Shown here one piece after another: positions 33,926 through 45,903 of a stretch of DNA of 64,000 nucleotides. Within the stretch, counting starts at the first letter, position 1. Each line of letters opens with the position of its first letter. The notes below the pieces were generated by a model. It saw only the letters and a list, made by a program, of their open reading frames with translations, was not told the origin of the DNA and ran no database searches. Source of the stretch: Adineta steineri (taxonomy: Eukaryota > Rotifera > Eurotatoria > Adinetida > Adinetidae). The stretch spans positions 284,266 to 348,265 of the forward strand of contig CAJNOI010000083.1 of NCBI GenBank assembly GCA_905250115.1, written 5' to 3'. The translations under genes were made by a program, and so were the position numbers.

Positions 33926-34266
33926 ATAATTATTTCGGTCATCATTATTGAATTGTTTGTCTATATTTTTATATATATGATAAATAACTATATCTTTGAA
34001 GAATTTTAATCGTTTTAAATCATATAATGATTTATTTTTACAATCATCGCATAAAAAGTTCCAGTCATTGTTTTCTTTTTTCTTTAGTGTTTCATCTATT
34101 TCGTCATACATTTCGTTCAATAAATCTTTTAGTTTTATATTCTAGAAAAAAAATTCTTTAGAAAACAAAAAAAAATTTCTAATTTAAACTTACATCATGT
34201 TTAGCAAAATACACTTGTTTCACAAATTTAACAATAAATTGTTTGTCATTTGTTTTCTTTCATATT

Positions 34267-34441
34267 CCAGGTTCAACAATCCAACACGGAAATGGCCGGT
34301 TCCGTGGTACTCCAGAAATTCCATGGAAGTAATATTCCCGTTGAATGGATCCATTGGGTTCCACTCAGAACTAATTTCAGGATCGAATTCTTGAGGGTTT
34401 TCTCTGGAAAGTCATGAAATACTGCTTCAGGAATCATCGGC
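34267..34441 (+). repeat. Dispersed repeat, copy B (internally deleted)
   Basis: Begins CCAGGTTCAACAATCCAACA, continues AATGGCCGGTTCCGTGGTAC and ends GCTTCAGGAATCATC, aligning with copy A at both ends but lacking roughly 100 internal bases. Same orientation as copy A. Confidence 0.65.
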
Positions 34442-34660
34442 CTGGGATAAAACAAAAAGTTAAATGTTAAGAAAGCTGCAAAAAAATTGGGAAAAACATA
34501 AAAATAAAAAATTTTGTCTTATTTTTACATGCTCATTCATCTACACTATAAATTTTTTTAAAATTCTACTTTTTGGAAAATCGATCTTAAATAAGCTCAA
34601 GCATTTTAAAAGTTTATGATTTATTCATCGAATTCCTATAAATACGACATGTCATCTTTT

Positions 34661-34728
34661 CTTGAAGGATGGATCTGGTTGTGGATGTGGATATTGTATT
34701 AGCATACGTCCACACCCACACCCTCAAG
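34661..34728. repeat. Telomere-like fold-back element
   Basis: Starts CTTGAAGGATGGATCTGGTT and ends CCACACCCACACCCTCAAG; 68 bp with inverted ends CTTGA(A/G)G/C(T)TCAAG. The spacer contains GATATTGTATTAGCATACGT. Confidence 0.7.
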
Positions 34729-35228
34729 TACTCAAATATTAACTGAGAAATAATAAAATGAATTGGTACCGATAACAATGATATTTCGAGTACAAACACT
34801 AATTTTCGAATATTGATTTTTAGCTGAAAATGATGTTATTTGAATTATCTAAATATGTACTTAATAAACATTAGTATATCTTAAACTATTAGCAAATGAA
34901 AGGGAAGATTTATTAGTAAACTGATTATGTTCTAAATAATATTTTGTATTAAATATAATACCTGCCAATACCCATGTCTCCAAAATCGTGATTATTAAAC
35001 CGTTGATTTTCGCCTGATTTTGATAGCATGGGTACTTTATTTTAATTGAATTTGTCTAATCATAATAAGAAAGGTGTAAATGACTTGTATTTAGATTCAA
35101 ACCCATGTTTTGACATCGTTCACTGTTCGCATGCCATCTGCTTCTTTATTTTTCTGTGTAGTTTTTTTATGTTGTACCTAACTATTTTGCGTATATCTGA
35201 TGGTTTTATTTTCCTATCATGTTTCACA

Positions 35229-36566
35229 TAGCGGCGGAGCCAGGATTTCATGCTAGGTGGGGCTTAGCCCATCGGCTTTCCTGAGTTCGATCTGCAGTAG
35301 AGCTAATATTTTTTTGTTACCTCAGAGATAATGTAAGTGTTTGAAAAAAGTAAAGTAGCTTTAGTTAATAATACTTCAGATAAAAAAGTAAATAGAAAAA
35401 CTTAGACGATACGGAGTTTCACTTGACAGTGGTAATCTAATCAGGGGCGGTGTCAGTACTGCTGGAATTGACGACTACGAATTTGATAGTTCGTTAGGTA
35501 TCTCCACAATTGAGAATATATCAGAGGTTCATTGCCCGAAGCACCAATACCGTTCGGAATTGATCTAGCCCCAATATTTTACAGGGAACAGCTAACGTGA
35601 AAGAAGGATATCAATTGTATTTTTCTCTATTTGAGTTTGAAATAGAGGTGACAGTATGTTCAACGGAACAAGAGTCACAGTAACATCATCTATAAATTAA
35701 GAGGGAGATGGAGATGAAGCTGAAAATGTCGCGTGACGAATAGTTGAGTCAGAAACAGGTGTATTAATAAATAGTTTAATATTTTTTAATGTATCCATGT
35801 AAATCTTGGGCTTGTGAATCCAACGGTAACAAGACCAAATTCGTAGGCTTTTAGTTTACTTTTCTAAAAGAAGAACTTATACTTGTCAGAGGGAGATTCA
35901 TTTAACTGATGAATATTAAATTTTAATCTTTATTTCAGATGGGATCTATTTATAACTGAATGAAATAGAAAAAAAACAGTGATACCTTAAAATAAAACAG
36001 ACGAAAAGAAAAAATTACTAAACTATAACAAGGGAAGAAAAACGTGTGGAAAATGCCTTAAAATGAAGGAAAGAAAGGAGATATATGTTTATTCAACGTG
36101 TTATTTATGTACCTTAGCAGAACAGAAGAAAGAGAGAGAACAGGAACATACCAAATATACAAGAGTCGTACTTAACAATACTTTTAATCCTTTTTGGTTC
36201 GTGCATGCTACTACCAGCGCTATTATTTGGCACGAGAGATCGTAGACTAAATTCGTTTTTACAGCTCTAAGTAACAAGCAATCGTTGTACTAGTGACACT
36301 AATACACTAAGAAGATATAGTGATCCAAATTGAAAAATAGAAAATCTTGCGTTAGATTATCTATGCAACCATTAAATATAGCTAGATATAATTTTTTATA
36401 TAGTAGAAAAGGGAAAAAAAACTTTCATCTTTTATAATATAATTAAATAGGAAAGTACCGTTGAAAGTTCTATTTCAGAAAAACTTTTCAAAAATTTCCT
36501 AGCTAGGGCTCAAACCTTTCTAGGTGGGGCTTAGCCCACCTAGCCCCACTGGTGGCTCCGCCACTA
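35229..36566. mobile_element. Non-autonomous hAT-like DNA transposon, 1338 bp
   Basis: The element is bounded by terminal inverted repeats TAGCGGCGGAGCCA (left) and, read from the right end, TAGTGGCGGAGCCA (13 of 14 identical). It is flanked by an exact 8-bp target duplication GTTTCACA at 35221-35228 and 36567-36574. Eight-base duplications and this type of end are characteristic of the hAT superfamily. Subterminal copies of AGGTGGGGCTTAGCCCA occur near both ends; at the right end they form a local palindrome. No transposase-like reading frame is visible inside, so it is a non-autonomous copy. Confidence 0.85.
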
Positions 36567-37469
36567 GTTTCACATCTGTATATATGATCCCTTTCTATTA
36601 CACATAATCCGTTATTTCTATAATATAAAAGCAGATTGAATATGAAAGCGTATAGAAGTATTCATGAATTTTATAAATTCTATTTATACAGTTTACTGTT
36701 TGAAGTTTAGTTTTACAGTGCACATTTATAGCCTAGGCATCCATAGTAGAAAAGATAGATATCATATTCATCGCATTTCTATTGTACTGTCAATTCATAT
36801 TATTTTTATAATCCAGATCTTCTACAGATCACAACCGACAGATTCAACGAGTCCTGTGCAATATCCATAGCTTGATCGTATTTCATATTTTAATTCCGCA
36901 GAAATTGCACTAAAAGCTTCTTTTTTAAGAAGAAGAAACGAATGATATTTTTCAGCCTTTATTATGTCAAAAAAAACGTCTAGTGATGTTTTTTATTTTA
37001 CAACAAGGAAATAATATTAAGATTTATTACAAACTCATGGAAAAATAAACTATATATGAGTTTTGAATTAACATATAAGAATATTAGTTTCCTTTTTTTA
37101 CTTTGTGTGATCTGTCTGAAAGTGCGTTTCTGTTTCTGATTGTAACTTCTACTTCATTTATTCATTGATCTTAACATATCAAGAGCAGAATACGTTGTTT
37201 TAGATAAATGAAAATAATATAGAATGATCAAAAACATATTTGTGTCACTACCAGCAGTACTGTTAAATCTAGATTAAATGAGTATTTCTTCTATATGTAG
37301 CTTTTTCTCAATAAATCCTCCTAGAACTTATTATGATTAGTAAATGTCGGTCATAACTGATTTGCTGCTTTAAATAAAGGCTTATGAAACAAATGTCAAA
37401 TGAAAATGAACTTTTGATATTCTGTTTTTTCCATAAGGAGAGTTCATTGAACTATGTCATATGAACTGT

Positions 37470-37525
37470 CTTGAGGATGTGAATATTATCTTTATCGCAC
37501 ATTCATATCCTTATTCATCCTCAAG
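37470..37525. repeat. Fold-back element, diverged copy
   Basis: CTTGAGGATGTGAATATTAT at the left and TTATTCATCCTCAAG at the right are inverted repeats; 56 bp. The family ends CTTGAG/CTCAAG are intact but the G-runs are eroded. Confidence 0.65.
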
Positions 37526-37843
37526 ATAGTGAAGATTTTTTTGCTCCTTGTTATAAAGAACTATCATTTAATAATTCTTATCCTTTAATGTTTGCAACTT
37601 CCATAACTCAAGTCATAGATGTATTTTTTCTATTTTTTTGTCCTAAAATTCAAGTTAGAAAAGAAGCAGATTGTGATTTCAAATTTGATATTTTATTATG
37701 TTGTATGTATTCATTTTTCATTTTTTAATTAAATAACTGAGACTTAAATTTCTAATTATACGGGATCTTGCATTTCTACAAGAATAGAATATACATATAT
37801 AAATTCTCATTGAATTTTTTTTTTGCTATTGTAGAAAACAATT

Positions 37844-37890
37844 TTGAGGATGTGAATTAAAAGTAGATGAATACCCACACCTTCATCTTC
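37844..37890. repeat. Fold-back element, diverged copy
   Basis: TTGAGGATGTGAATTAAAAG, then ATACCCACACCTTCATC. Arms pair imperfectly; shorter than the other copies. Confidence 0.45.
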
Positions 37891-38295
37891 TACGATATGA
37901 GAGACAACTTACTAACGCTCTTTTCTTTTCCTCTCCTGCTTTATCATAGATTGTAATAGATATAGATTCAAACCTATAATTTATCTTCTATGCTTATAAA
38001 CTAGTATAAGAAGAACTCACAAGAGTATAGACGAACAAACGAAAAGCATAGGTAATATTGATTTTAATCTGGTTATGATTAGTAAACTTTGAAGACTGGA
38101 AAATATAAAAAAGTATCTAAGATATACTTTTGTTGAAAATATTTCCTGTTAATAATAATAATAATAACTATCTCATGTTTCAGATTTTAATTTCACAGAG
38201 AAACATAGTGAGAATCTCCGTTGTGTTATTCCCGTTATCATATTTAGACTGAGATCAAAAGTATATACGGAAGATTAAATCATTCACTTGTTAAC

Positions 38296-39369
38296 ATGTC
38301 ATCTATTGATCAAACCATTCAACAAATAAACACAGCAACAACAATCATCATTTCCATTATGTATTTTGTCAATTTCATATTTGGTGTGATTGGTCTTACT
38401 TTCAATGTCTTTGTTTTTACTCGCCCATCTTTACGTGAAACACCATGTTCAATCTATTTTTTAGCATCAACATTCTTTAATTTCTTTGTTATATTAGCTA
38501 TAATTCCTTTACGTTTAGTTTTAAACAATTTCAATATAGATTTGGCTACTTACAATGCTCAATATTGCAAAATACAATATTTTGCTTTTTATTTCACACG
38601 TGCATTATCATGTTGGTTTATTGCCATGGCATGCATTGATAGATATTTACATAGTTCACACGATATATTTTTACGTCGCATGAGCTCATTAAAAGTTGCA
38701 AAACTATCAGTTGCAATAGTTAGCATTGTAGTTCCTATTTTATATTGTCATATGATTATTTTTTATAATCTAATACAAGTAAAAAAATCATCTGGAATTA
38801 TAGCATATTCTTGTATTATTCAAGATACTACTTATTCTACATTCATTACAATATGGCATTTATTTTTATATTCATTTTGCCCATCAGTTTTAATGCTTAT
38901 TTTTGGTTGTCTCACATTGAGAAGTATTCGTATGCATCGTCAAATTATTCCACAAAATATGAACAACAATCGAATTTCTCGACGAACAAGCATTGAGCTC
39001 CTACGTATGTTATCAGCTCAAGTACTTGTAATTATTATTAGTACTTCAGCAAGTTCTATCTACCAACTTTATGCATTATTCACCAGTAATGTGACTAAGG
39101 ATACACTTCGAATTAGTCAAGAAAATGCAGCTGGTAAAATATTAGCTGTACTATCATATTTTGCTCATTCAACTAGCTTTTATATGTTTACATTAACTGG
39201 TAGTATTTTTAGAAAAGAAGTTTTCAAAATTATCGGACAATGTTCACTTTATAAGCGAAATCGTGTGCATATAACTGGTGTTCAAACACATCAAATGTCA
39301 TCATTACAATATAATCAACAAACTAATACCATATTAAAAAATAGTGTAGGACAACAACGTCACTCATGA
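38296..39369 (+). CDS. Rhodopsin-like seven-transmembrane receptor (GPCR)
   Basis: A single exon of 357 residues from ATG. Seven hydrophobic segments are visible: VNFIFGVIGLTFNVFVF, FLASTFFNFFVILAIIPL, ALSCWFIAMACIDRYLH (with the DRY motif at the end of helix 3), LSVAIVSIVVPILYC, HLFLYSFCPSVLMLIFG, LSAQVLVIIISTSASSI and AVLSYFAHSTSFYMFTLTG. Cysteines before helix 3 (QYCKIQ) and in the second extracellular loop (YSCIIQ) could form the usual disulfide. The NPxxY motif of helix 7 is replaced (SFYMFTLTG). The N-terminus is short and without signal peptide. It resembles the large lineage-specific set of peptide-receptor-like GPCRs in rotifers; the ligand is unknown. Confidence 0.85.
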   Translation: MSSIDQTIQQINTATTIIISIMYFVNFIFGVIGLTFNVFVFTRPSLRETPCSIYFLASTFFNFFVILAIIPLRLVLNNFNIDLATYNAQYCKIQYFAFYFTRALSCWFIAMACIDRYLHSSHDIFLRRMSSLKVAKLSVAIVSIVVPILYCHMIIFYNLIQVKKSSGIIAYSCIIQDTTYSTFITIWHLFLYSFCPSVLMLIFGCLTLRSIRMHRQIIPQNMNNNRISRRTSIELLRMLSAQVLVIIISTSASSIYQLYALFTSNVTKDTLRISQENAAGKILAVLSYFAHSTSFYMFTLTGSIFRKEVFKIIGQCSLYKRNRVHITGVQTHQMSSLQYNQQTNTILKNSVGQQRHS

Positions 39370-39727
39370 AGCCAATAATAGACAATCGAAATAAATCGAC
39401 GATTGAAAAACATTTGTTCTGTATTGACTTTTAAGACATATTGATGTAGTATTTATTCATATTTGTGTATTAAATGAGAAGTAAATAAATTCAACATTTC
39501 CAAATACAATAGAAATCCGACAGAGCATAGCATAGTATAACAATGTGACAACTTGCAGCAGACGTATCTGATCACAATTTCCTGTGGAAAAATATTGAAT
39601 ATTATCATTTCAAATCTCATAGTATTTAGCAATAACATTAGTGTCATGCACCGATCAGATCCTGCAGGATAATATCATGAGAACACGAAGTTGAGCCTAT
39701 ATATGACTGATAAACTAAAATAGACGA

Positions 39728-39785
39728 TGGGGTGGAGGATGTGGACATCAGAAAATACTAACAATTTACTTGTTTACATCTGTCC
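39728..39785. repeat. Fold-back element, degenerate copy
   Basis: GGGGTGGAGGATGTGGACAT on the left and GTTTACATCTGTCC on the right; weak arm pairing. Assigned to the family only by the GAGGATGTGGA core. Confidence 0.3.
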
Positions 39786-40082
39786 AAACAGAAGGCAAGA
39801 CAGAATATGCGAATGTAAATCATTCTAATAAGTAGAAAAAAGAATGATCTATATAAACTGTCAATAGATACGACACACGTAAAATATCTTAGTATTATTG
39901 AGTACGGTCCATGTAATCTTCCCGATATCGGTTTTTCGGTTATATAGTATGCATCCAATATGATCTTCGTGCGTGACAATCTGACCAAGATCTGTTAGTT
40001 TAAAATGCTTTTTAGAAAGTCAATAAATTAAAAATTAATTTTTTATCTCTGATTTCAATGAATTTCATATTAACTCCTTAAC

Positions 40083-40144
40083 GGTGGGTGTGGTTAGTTG
40101 GATAGACGTGCTGGTTGGATGTCACATTCACACACACACACCCG
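40083..40144. repeat. Telomere-like fold-back element
   Basis: The G-rich arm GGTGGGTGTGGTTAGTTGGA and the C-rich arm CACATTCACACACACACACC, 62 bp overall. The right arm has partly turned into a CA repeat. Confidence 0.5.
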
Positions 40145-40982
40145 TTCTTTTCGATGGATGAGTAAACAAGTGTATGCTCTATATGGAAATGATGCAATTC
40201 TCAATAAGAACAGATATAATATGTATGTTTTATTGTGTACTCAATATCGTAACACTATAATATTTTTAACATCTCTTATATATTATTCCATCAGAGAAGA
40301 ATTTATTCGATACAAAAACAGATACAAATAAAGGAGGAGTAAAGTTAAATTCTTATAAGGATAAACATTAGAATATAAAACTGGAGGAACCGTGATATTT
40401 TATATCATAGTTTGAGTAAACGAAATTGTAGTTAGTGTATAATACAGTACATACACTGCCGATGTTAGTCGAACTTATTTTCTGAGAGTTTTGTTTGAAA
40501 GTAATATTTTAAAAATTTTTTTAGATTTTATAAAATTGATCTACTACGTACACCATGATGTAGAGTAAATAAAGCAAGGTATTTCGCAAGAATGTTTATT
40601 TGTCAGTAAGACGTATTTAATGTGGTTTCTCTTTTTTCACGTGATGCATACCTTATGAAAATAAATTTTTTAACAAAGCGTAGGCACAGAAGCATTTGAG
40701 AACAAAATGTTTGTTGTTTCATCATAAGTGGTTCGTTAAGCGTTTCGCTTGTATTTCATAATGAAAATTGTTTAAAATATTGACGTCATTACATTAATGT
40801 ATAGGCAACATTTCGTCATTGTTGACAGAACGTTTCCATCCAATTACGAAATAGAAAGAATTTCGTTAGGTTTAAATTTTTATATAAATAACGAATAGCA
40901 AGAGTGTTAAATTCATCTTATTTTCTACGATTGTCATACAAGCTCAATTTCATAGACATCAATCAACAATTATACTCATACG

Positions 40983-42332
40983 ATGGATAAAGATATTCAA
41001 AATCAATCAGTAAGTCAGATTATTTGAATTGTTCATAGATAATACTGTCTTTTTTGTTTAAGAATCAGTCACCATCTGTCACAAATAATAATACACAAGC
41101 AGTAAAAACAGTAACACTACCAGAAAATACCTCAAATATTCCAGTAGAATATGCAAAGTTTGTATCGATAGATTAAATATTATAAAATAATTTAATATGC
41201 TATTTCTAACGTAGGAATTTTCGTCCATTGATTAAAATTCTTTTGGTTCTACTATGTTTAATTATCATTGCTACGGCAATTATTGTTCCAAATATTCTTT
41301 TAACTAGCAAGTCAGCTGAAGAATCGAATATTTCTACCAATACAACGACTATATCAACTACTGTAACAGCAAGTAAATTTTTCATTATATCAAAATATTT
41401 TACTAGAAATAGAGAATATTTTTAGCAACAGTAATCTGTGCTTCTGGATATGTTCAAACACCTTCAGGAGCATGTGTTAATACACAAATTGATTTAAATA
41501 ATTGTGGAACAGTTGGCTATGTTTGTTCATCTAATTATACAAGTTGTTCATCAGGCATATGTAGTGCTAGACCAGCTGTACAACTTAGTGGTGCAATTGC
41601 TGTATCTGCCTGGATTAATCAAACTATCGATGATGCAACAGCACAAATCTCTCTTCCAGTCAGTATTACACTCTACAATTATACTACCACTAATGTTACC
41701 ATAACAAGTAATGGAGTAAGTCATTGGTTTTTTTTCAAATTTAATTAGAGATAAAATGTTGAGTTCTTTGTGTCTATAAAGATTGTATTTAGAATAGTTG
41801 AATATATTTCTGTAAAGTAAATAACTTGTACTTTTAGGTTCTCTGTATGGGTAGCTGTAGTTCGAGTTATTCCAATGGTATTCTTCCAACTTCACCCTTT
41901 GGAGGTCCAACATTATTTGGTTTTTGGGATGATTTGAAGATTTATTCTGGAACTGGTCAAACAGTTTATTATGCTACCAGTGGAACAACACCTAATCGAA
42001 TAACAACTTTTGAATTTTATGAAAGTTTTTATTCTTCATCACTACAATATTGTCATTTTCAAATCATTTTTGATGAAAATCAACCAAATATTGTTAAATA
42101 CATTTATTTCGACGTAGCCAGTGGAGGTTCTTCAGCTACCATAGGTGTACAAAGTAAGTTTTTAGTCTTTATCTGTTATTTTTCTCTAATTAATAAATCA
42201 TTCATCTTCATTTTTCAAATTCTAGAATCATCATTCGGGCCAAGTATAACTTATTCCGTAAATCAAGCAAATGCAGTAGCATATAATACAACACTTATAT
42301 TCGATACAAATACTAATACCTTCTCGGGTTAG
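40983..42332 (+). CDS. Type II single-pass membrane protein with Cys-rich and lectin-like/nidogen-like ectodomain
   Basis: Six exons: 40983-41009, 41063-41157, 41215-41372, 41426-41715, 41838-42153, 42226-42332; 330 residues in frame. A polar N-terminal tail of about 40 residues precedes one membrane helix (IKILLVLLCLIIIATAIIVP), so the long C-terminal part is extracellular. It starts with a Thr/Ser-rich stalk, then a Cys-rich stretch (ICASGYVQTPSGACVNTQ, NCGTVGYVC, CSSGICS), then a beta-rich domain with FGFWDDLKIYSGTGQTVYY and TSGTTPNRITTFEFYE. The pattern FWDDL..sGtvYY.t.GT.PNR is shared with secreted bacterial and invertebrate adhesion-type domains. Function unknown; probably a surface protein. 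It is not in any visible operon-like arrangement. Confidence 0.75.
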
Positions 42333-43623
42333 AAAGACACATGATCGTACTACTACATAACGAAAAACAATAATCATACAAAACTTATATTCATATAATT
42401 AGTTTCATTTTCCTTTTTCATTATTTTAAAATATAAAATTTTTATTATGAATAAACAGCAAATTTTAGAAATTATCCAAATAGTTATATGTTGATAGACT
42501 TCTGCATCTATAGATTCTTGTGTATTTACTTTTAAAAATGCACCACAATGCTGTTACTATCCACACATCAAATAAAGTGGCTTGGCAACTATTATAAAAA
42601 CATAACAAAAAAATTCGACTACAAAATTTTCAACTGCAAAAGAATCAATTCTTAATGGCTGATAGTTAGTTTCATAGTTACTTGCCATTCAAGTTTTTCT
42701 CAAAACCAAACAAAAAAGATACAATTTAAAAACTTGAAAAAAGTGCAATAAGAATATTTTTAAATTCATTCTATCGAAAAAACGAATAAATACACAAGAC
42801 AATTGTTTCTAATATATGTCAGTTAGCTAACATTAACAGATCTTTACAGTTAGTAGTTATCAGTAATTTACAAAATAAGTACATCTTGAGGGTGTGGGTG
42901 TGAGTGTCTCTTAGCTTACAACCACACCCACATTCTATTTTATTCACACTCACATCCATCCACCACTTTATATACATGTCAACTTGGAATGTCGTTTTTT
43001 CTGGCACACAAAAGATTATTCTTGATAAAATTTTTAAGTTATTATTTTATAAATTGAATCGAATTTGATATGTAAAAAAAGCAATTAATTAGAAGATATA
43101 TATTTCTATCACATTATTTTAACTATTACATTAAAAATTGTTAATTGAAGAACTGTTATTTTTCAGAAAAATATTCTTTAGTCTAATCGAAATCAATCAA
43201 TATTCTTTGCTTAAAAAAATGGATGAACATGTACCCCAATCATTCATATAAAACTCGAAAATAGAATCGATTTGTAGCAATTAACAATCAAGATAAATAT
43301 CAGACTATATCAATAGATTTTACGATATACACATAAGTAATAGAACGTTCATCATGGCACATGAAAGCGCGACATCTTCAAAAGTGAGAAAAGGTTAGTC
43401 AACTTCTTGTTTAATTCTGTCAAATATTGACAAACCTCTATTACTAATCGTGTTTTTCTTTCTCAGATGACGTCAACTATAAAATTTCAGTTTTTCTGAG
43501 GATCTACTAATCGATAAAAAAATGTGTAATAAGTTATTTTAGATGAATTCAATATGAAATACAAAGATTCATTCTATATATATTTAAATTTTATTTGAAT
43601 GCTTAGTACATAACAAACACAAG
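42333..43623. other. Intergenic region
   Basis: Contains a fold-back element at 42885-42938. A possible two-exon 27-residue reading frame at 43354-43510 was noted but not accepted. Confidence 0.5.
42885..42938. repeat. Telomere-like fold-back element
   Basis: CTTGAGGGTGTGGGTGTGAG on the left, then a short AT spacer and AACCACACCCACATTC on the right. A further C-rich stretch (CACACTCACATCCATCC) follows at 42945-42961, suggesting a partly duplicated right arm. Confidence 0.7.
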
Positions 43624-45471
43624 ATGTCACAAAAACAAACTCAATTTATGATACTTCCAAACGAAATTATATGCAATATATTCGATTTCTTAAAAACTTC
43701 TGATATTCTTCGAGCGTTTGCTCAACTTAATTATCGATATGATGATCTTATTCGATTTCATATAAAACGAATTGATCTTACTGATGATTGGGAAGGTGAT
43801 CTACAAGACTTTAAATGGATCTGTTGCTCGATTCAAACACTCAAAGTTAATCAATACTACGTTCACTGGTTACATGATCTAGATCATAAGAAAAATTTAT
43901 CTCAACGCCACCAAAAATCGTCATTTTAGACTATTATTAAAAACCTTTTCACTTGCTCCCAAAAAATGACAAGGTCATCTCGATATTGTCTACAACGCAC
44001 CATTCTTGATGTTAATTATCAATTTTCTCAGCTTCATTCACTTCATCTTGTCAATATATCTAATTGGACCAAAGTGATATCTAACATGAATTTGAAAAGT
44101 CTTAGTCTTTGCTTTGATGATGTTGATCATGGTCGCGACTGCGAGGTAGGATTTATACCTCAAACAGTGATTCGATTCTCCACAAATATTGTGATTCAGG
44201 CAAACAAATTTCATATGGATTTGATTGATCTGGATGTATGCATTCACTCAATGAGTCATTTGCTTGAAATCGTCAAACGAACACCTAATCTTCAACGTCT
44301 ATCAGTTACTTTTGATGATTACTTTTACGAGTATAACGACACTATAGAACATTATATGTATAATTATTTCGATATGATGAGAACCGACTTTCGTCCATTA
44401 ATCAATTTAAACCATCTGTCTTTTAGTACGACACAAACTAGCTATATAAAAACTAACGAATTTTTGCCATTTGATCAAATTCAATTATTCATTGATCAAT
44501 GTTTTCTAAAGACATGTAATCTTAGAAAAGTCGTTCTGAAATTTGAGTATAGTATATTTAATGAGAATCTATGGTCAACAATCGTACGATATAAAAATAC
44601 ATTTGATCGTTTCAATTTCTATGCTTCATTTATAGTAGACGATAAAGCTTCAATAATTAGAATAATTCCGTCGAATAATGATCATTTTGACTATCATATT
44701 GAAGACATTGATCTTGTACATCCAGAAGCTCGCTTTGTACATATTTATTCATTACCATTTGCTTTCGATAAACTTCATGGGTTTATTTCATGTTCAAAAC
44801 TCAGTTCTCGATCCTCATTTTTAAGTGTTCGTCATCTTTATTTTACAAGAACTCTTCTCGCTCGTCCCATTTCATTTGAATTGTTAGCAAGACGTATGCC
44901 AAATCTCGTTTCCATTGATTGTAATTTTTCATTCGCTCATGACTGTAATAACAAAATTTCACTATTCATTTTTGATCAAGACATTTTCAGTCATGTCCGC
45001 TTTTTTCGCTTCGTATCGCATTGCTGGTCTAAAGATTGTATCTGTTTTACTCTACTTCCTCGATTACTCGGTCGAATGCCACGCTTACGATATCTTATTA
45101 CTTCTAAAGACGCTTTGGAAAATGCGTGGCATCCGTTACCACCTATTGAACGGTTCAATTTCCAACAATGCGATTTCACATCATTTCATAGGTTATCAGA
45201 ACATGCTCCACATTTATCAACGCTTTTCTTCTATTACACGATATTCTCTGTAAGCGAGTTATCAAATATCCTCAGTTCTCTTTACATGAGAATTCCATCG
45301 CTCAAACTTATTTCAATCAAGACTGACCGAACAAACTATTCGGATGGATTGTCATATGAAAACATAGCTGAGCAAGTTTTAGTTCGCGTGCAAAGCATGG
45401 ATAATCGCCTTCGTCACCTGACACTTAACTGCGAATATGGAGTAGTGAAATTTTTTCTTCAAAATATGTAA
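43624..45471 (+). CDS. F-box protein with an in-frame TAG (possible pseudogene or unrecognised intron)
   Basis: An open frame of 615 codons interrupted only by one TAG at 43927-43929. The N-terminus is an F-box (FMILPNEIICNIFDFLKTSD, then ILRAFAQLNYRYDDLI), the adaptor motif of SCF ubiquitin ligases. The remainder is a divergent leucine-rich-type substrate region (LHSLHLVNISNW, LKSLSLCFDD, NLQRLSVTFDD). Either the stop is a true nonsense mutation, or it sits in an 84-bp intron (43846-43929: weak donor GTTAAT, good acceptor TCATTTTAG) whose removal keeps frame and deletes 28 codons. Both sides of the stop remain open and protein-like, which argues for recent inactivation, splicing or a base error, rather than old decay. 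Large families of such F-box genes are typical of rotifers. Confidence 0.65.
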
Positions 45472-45842
45472 AAAATTATATATTCTTTCAATGTAATTTA
45501 ATAGAAAATCAAGTGTAACTTTTCATTTTTATTTCGTTCTTCTAATTTGACCGAATACCCATTGTTGATAACATGAGATCATAATACAAATGACTTTATA
45601 ATAAATCTAAAATGCATTTTGTTATGATTTGGAGTACTTATTTCAATATTGAGATATAACAATAGAAGTATATGTTGAAATAAAGAGACAAACTAATTTA
45701 GACAAAGAATTTGGAAGAGTTTATTTGAACCCTGCCAACACTTATATTCTTCTTTTTGTATTTCAATGTATTTTACTTTGCATAATGATATTCCTATCAT
45801 TCAATAAAAATTATATTTTAGATAAATAAGGAATCGGGTAGT

Positions 45843-45903
45843 TGAAGGGTTGGATGTGTGTGATGTGAGTGGACAATATTTCAATCCGTAATCACTCCCT
45901 CTT
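45843..45903. repeat. Fold-back element, diverged copy
   Basis: TTGAAGGGTTGGATGTGTGT on the left and TCCGTAATCACTCCCTC on the right; arms pair imperfectly, spacer of usual size. Confidence 0.4.

Larger units (their letters stand above)
36575..38295. other. Intergenic region
   Basis: AT-rich, no gene recognised. Contains two fold-back elements (37470-37525 and 37844-37890) and an ATAATAATA run just before 38170. Confidence 0.5.
39370..40982. other. Intergenic region
   Basis: No gene recognised. Holds one degenerate (39728-39785) and one clearer (40083-40144) telomere-like fold-back. Confidence 0.5.

Noticed and set aside
35229..36566. Transposase gene inside the hAT-like element
   Set aside because: No frame above about 60 residues and no hAT dimerisation motif; the element is non-autonomous.
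43354..43510. Two-exon 27-residue peptide gene (start 43354, intron 43394-43466)
   Set aside because: Splice sites fit and frame closes, but it is too short and featureless to call without transcripts; it could be a 5' exon of the following F-box gene.
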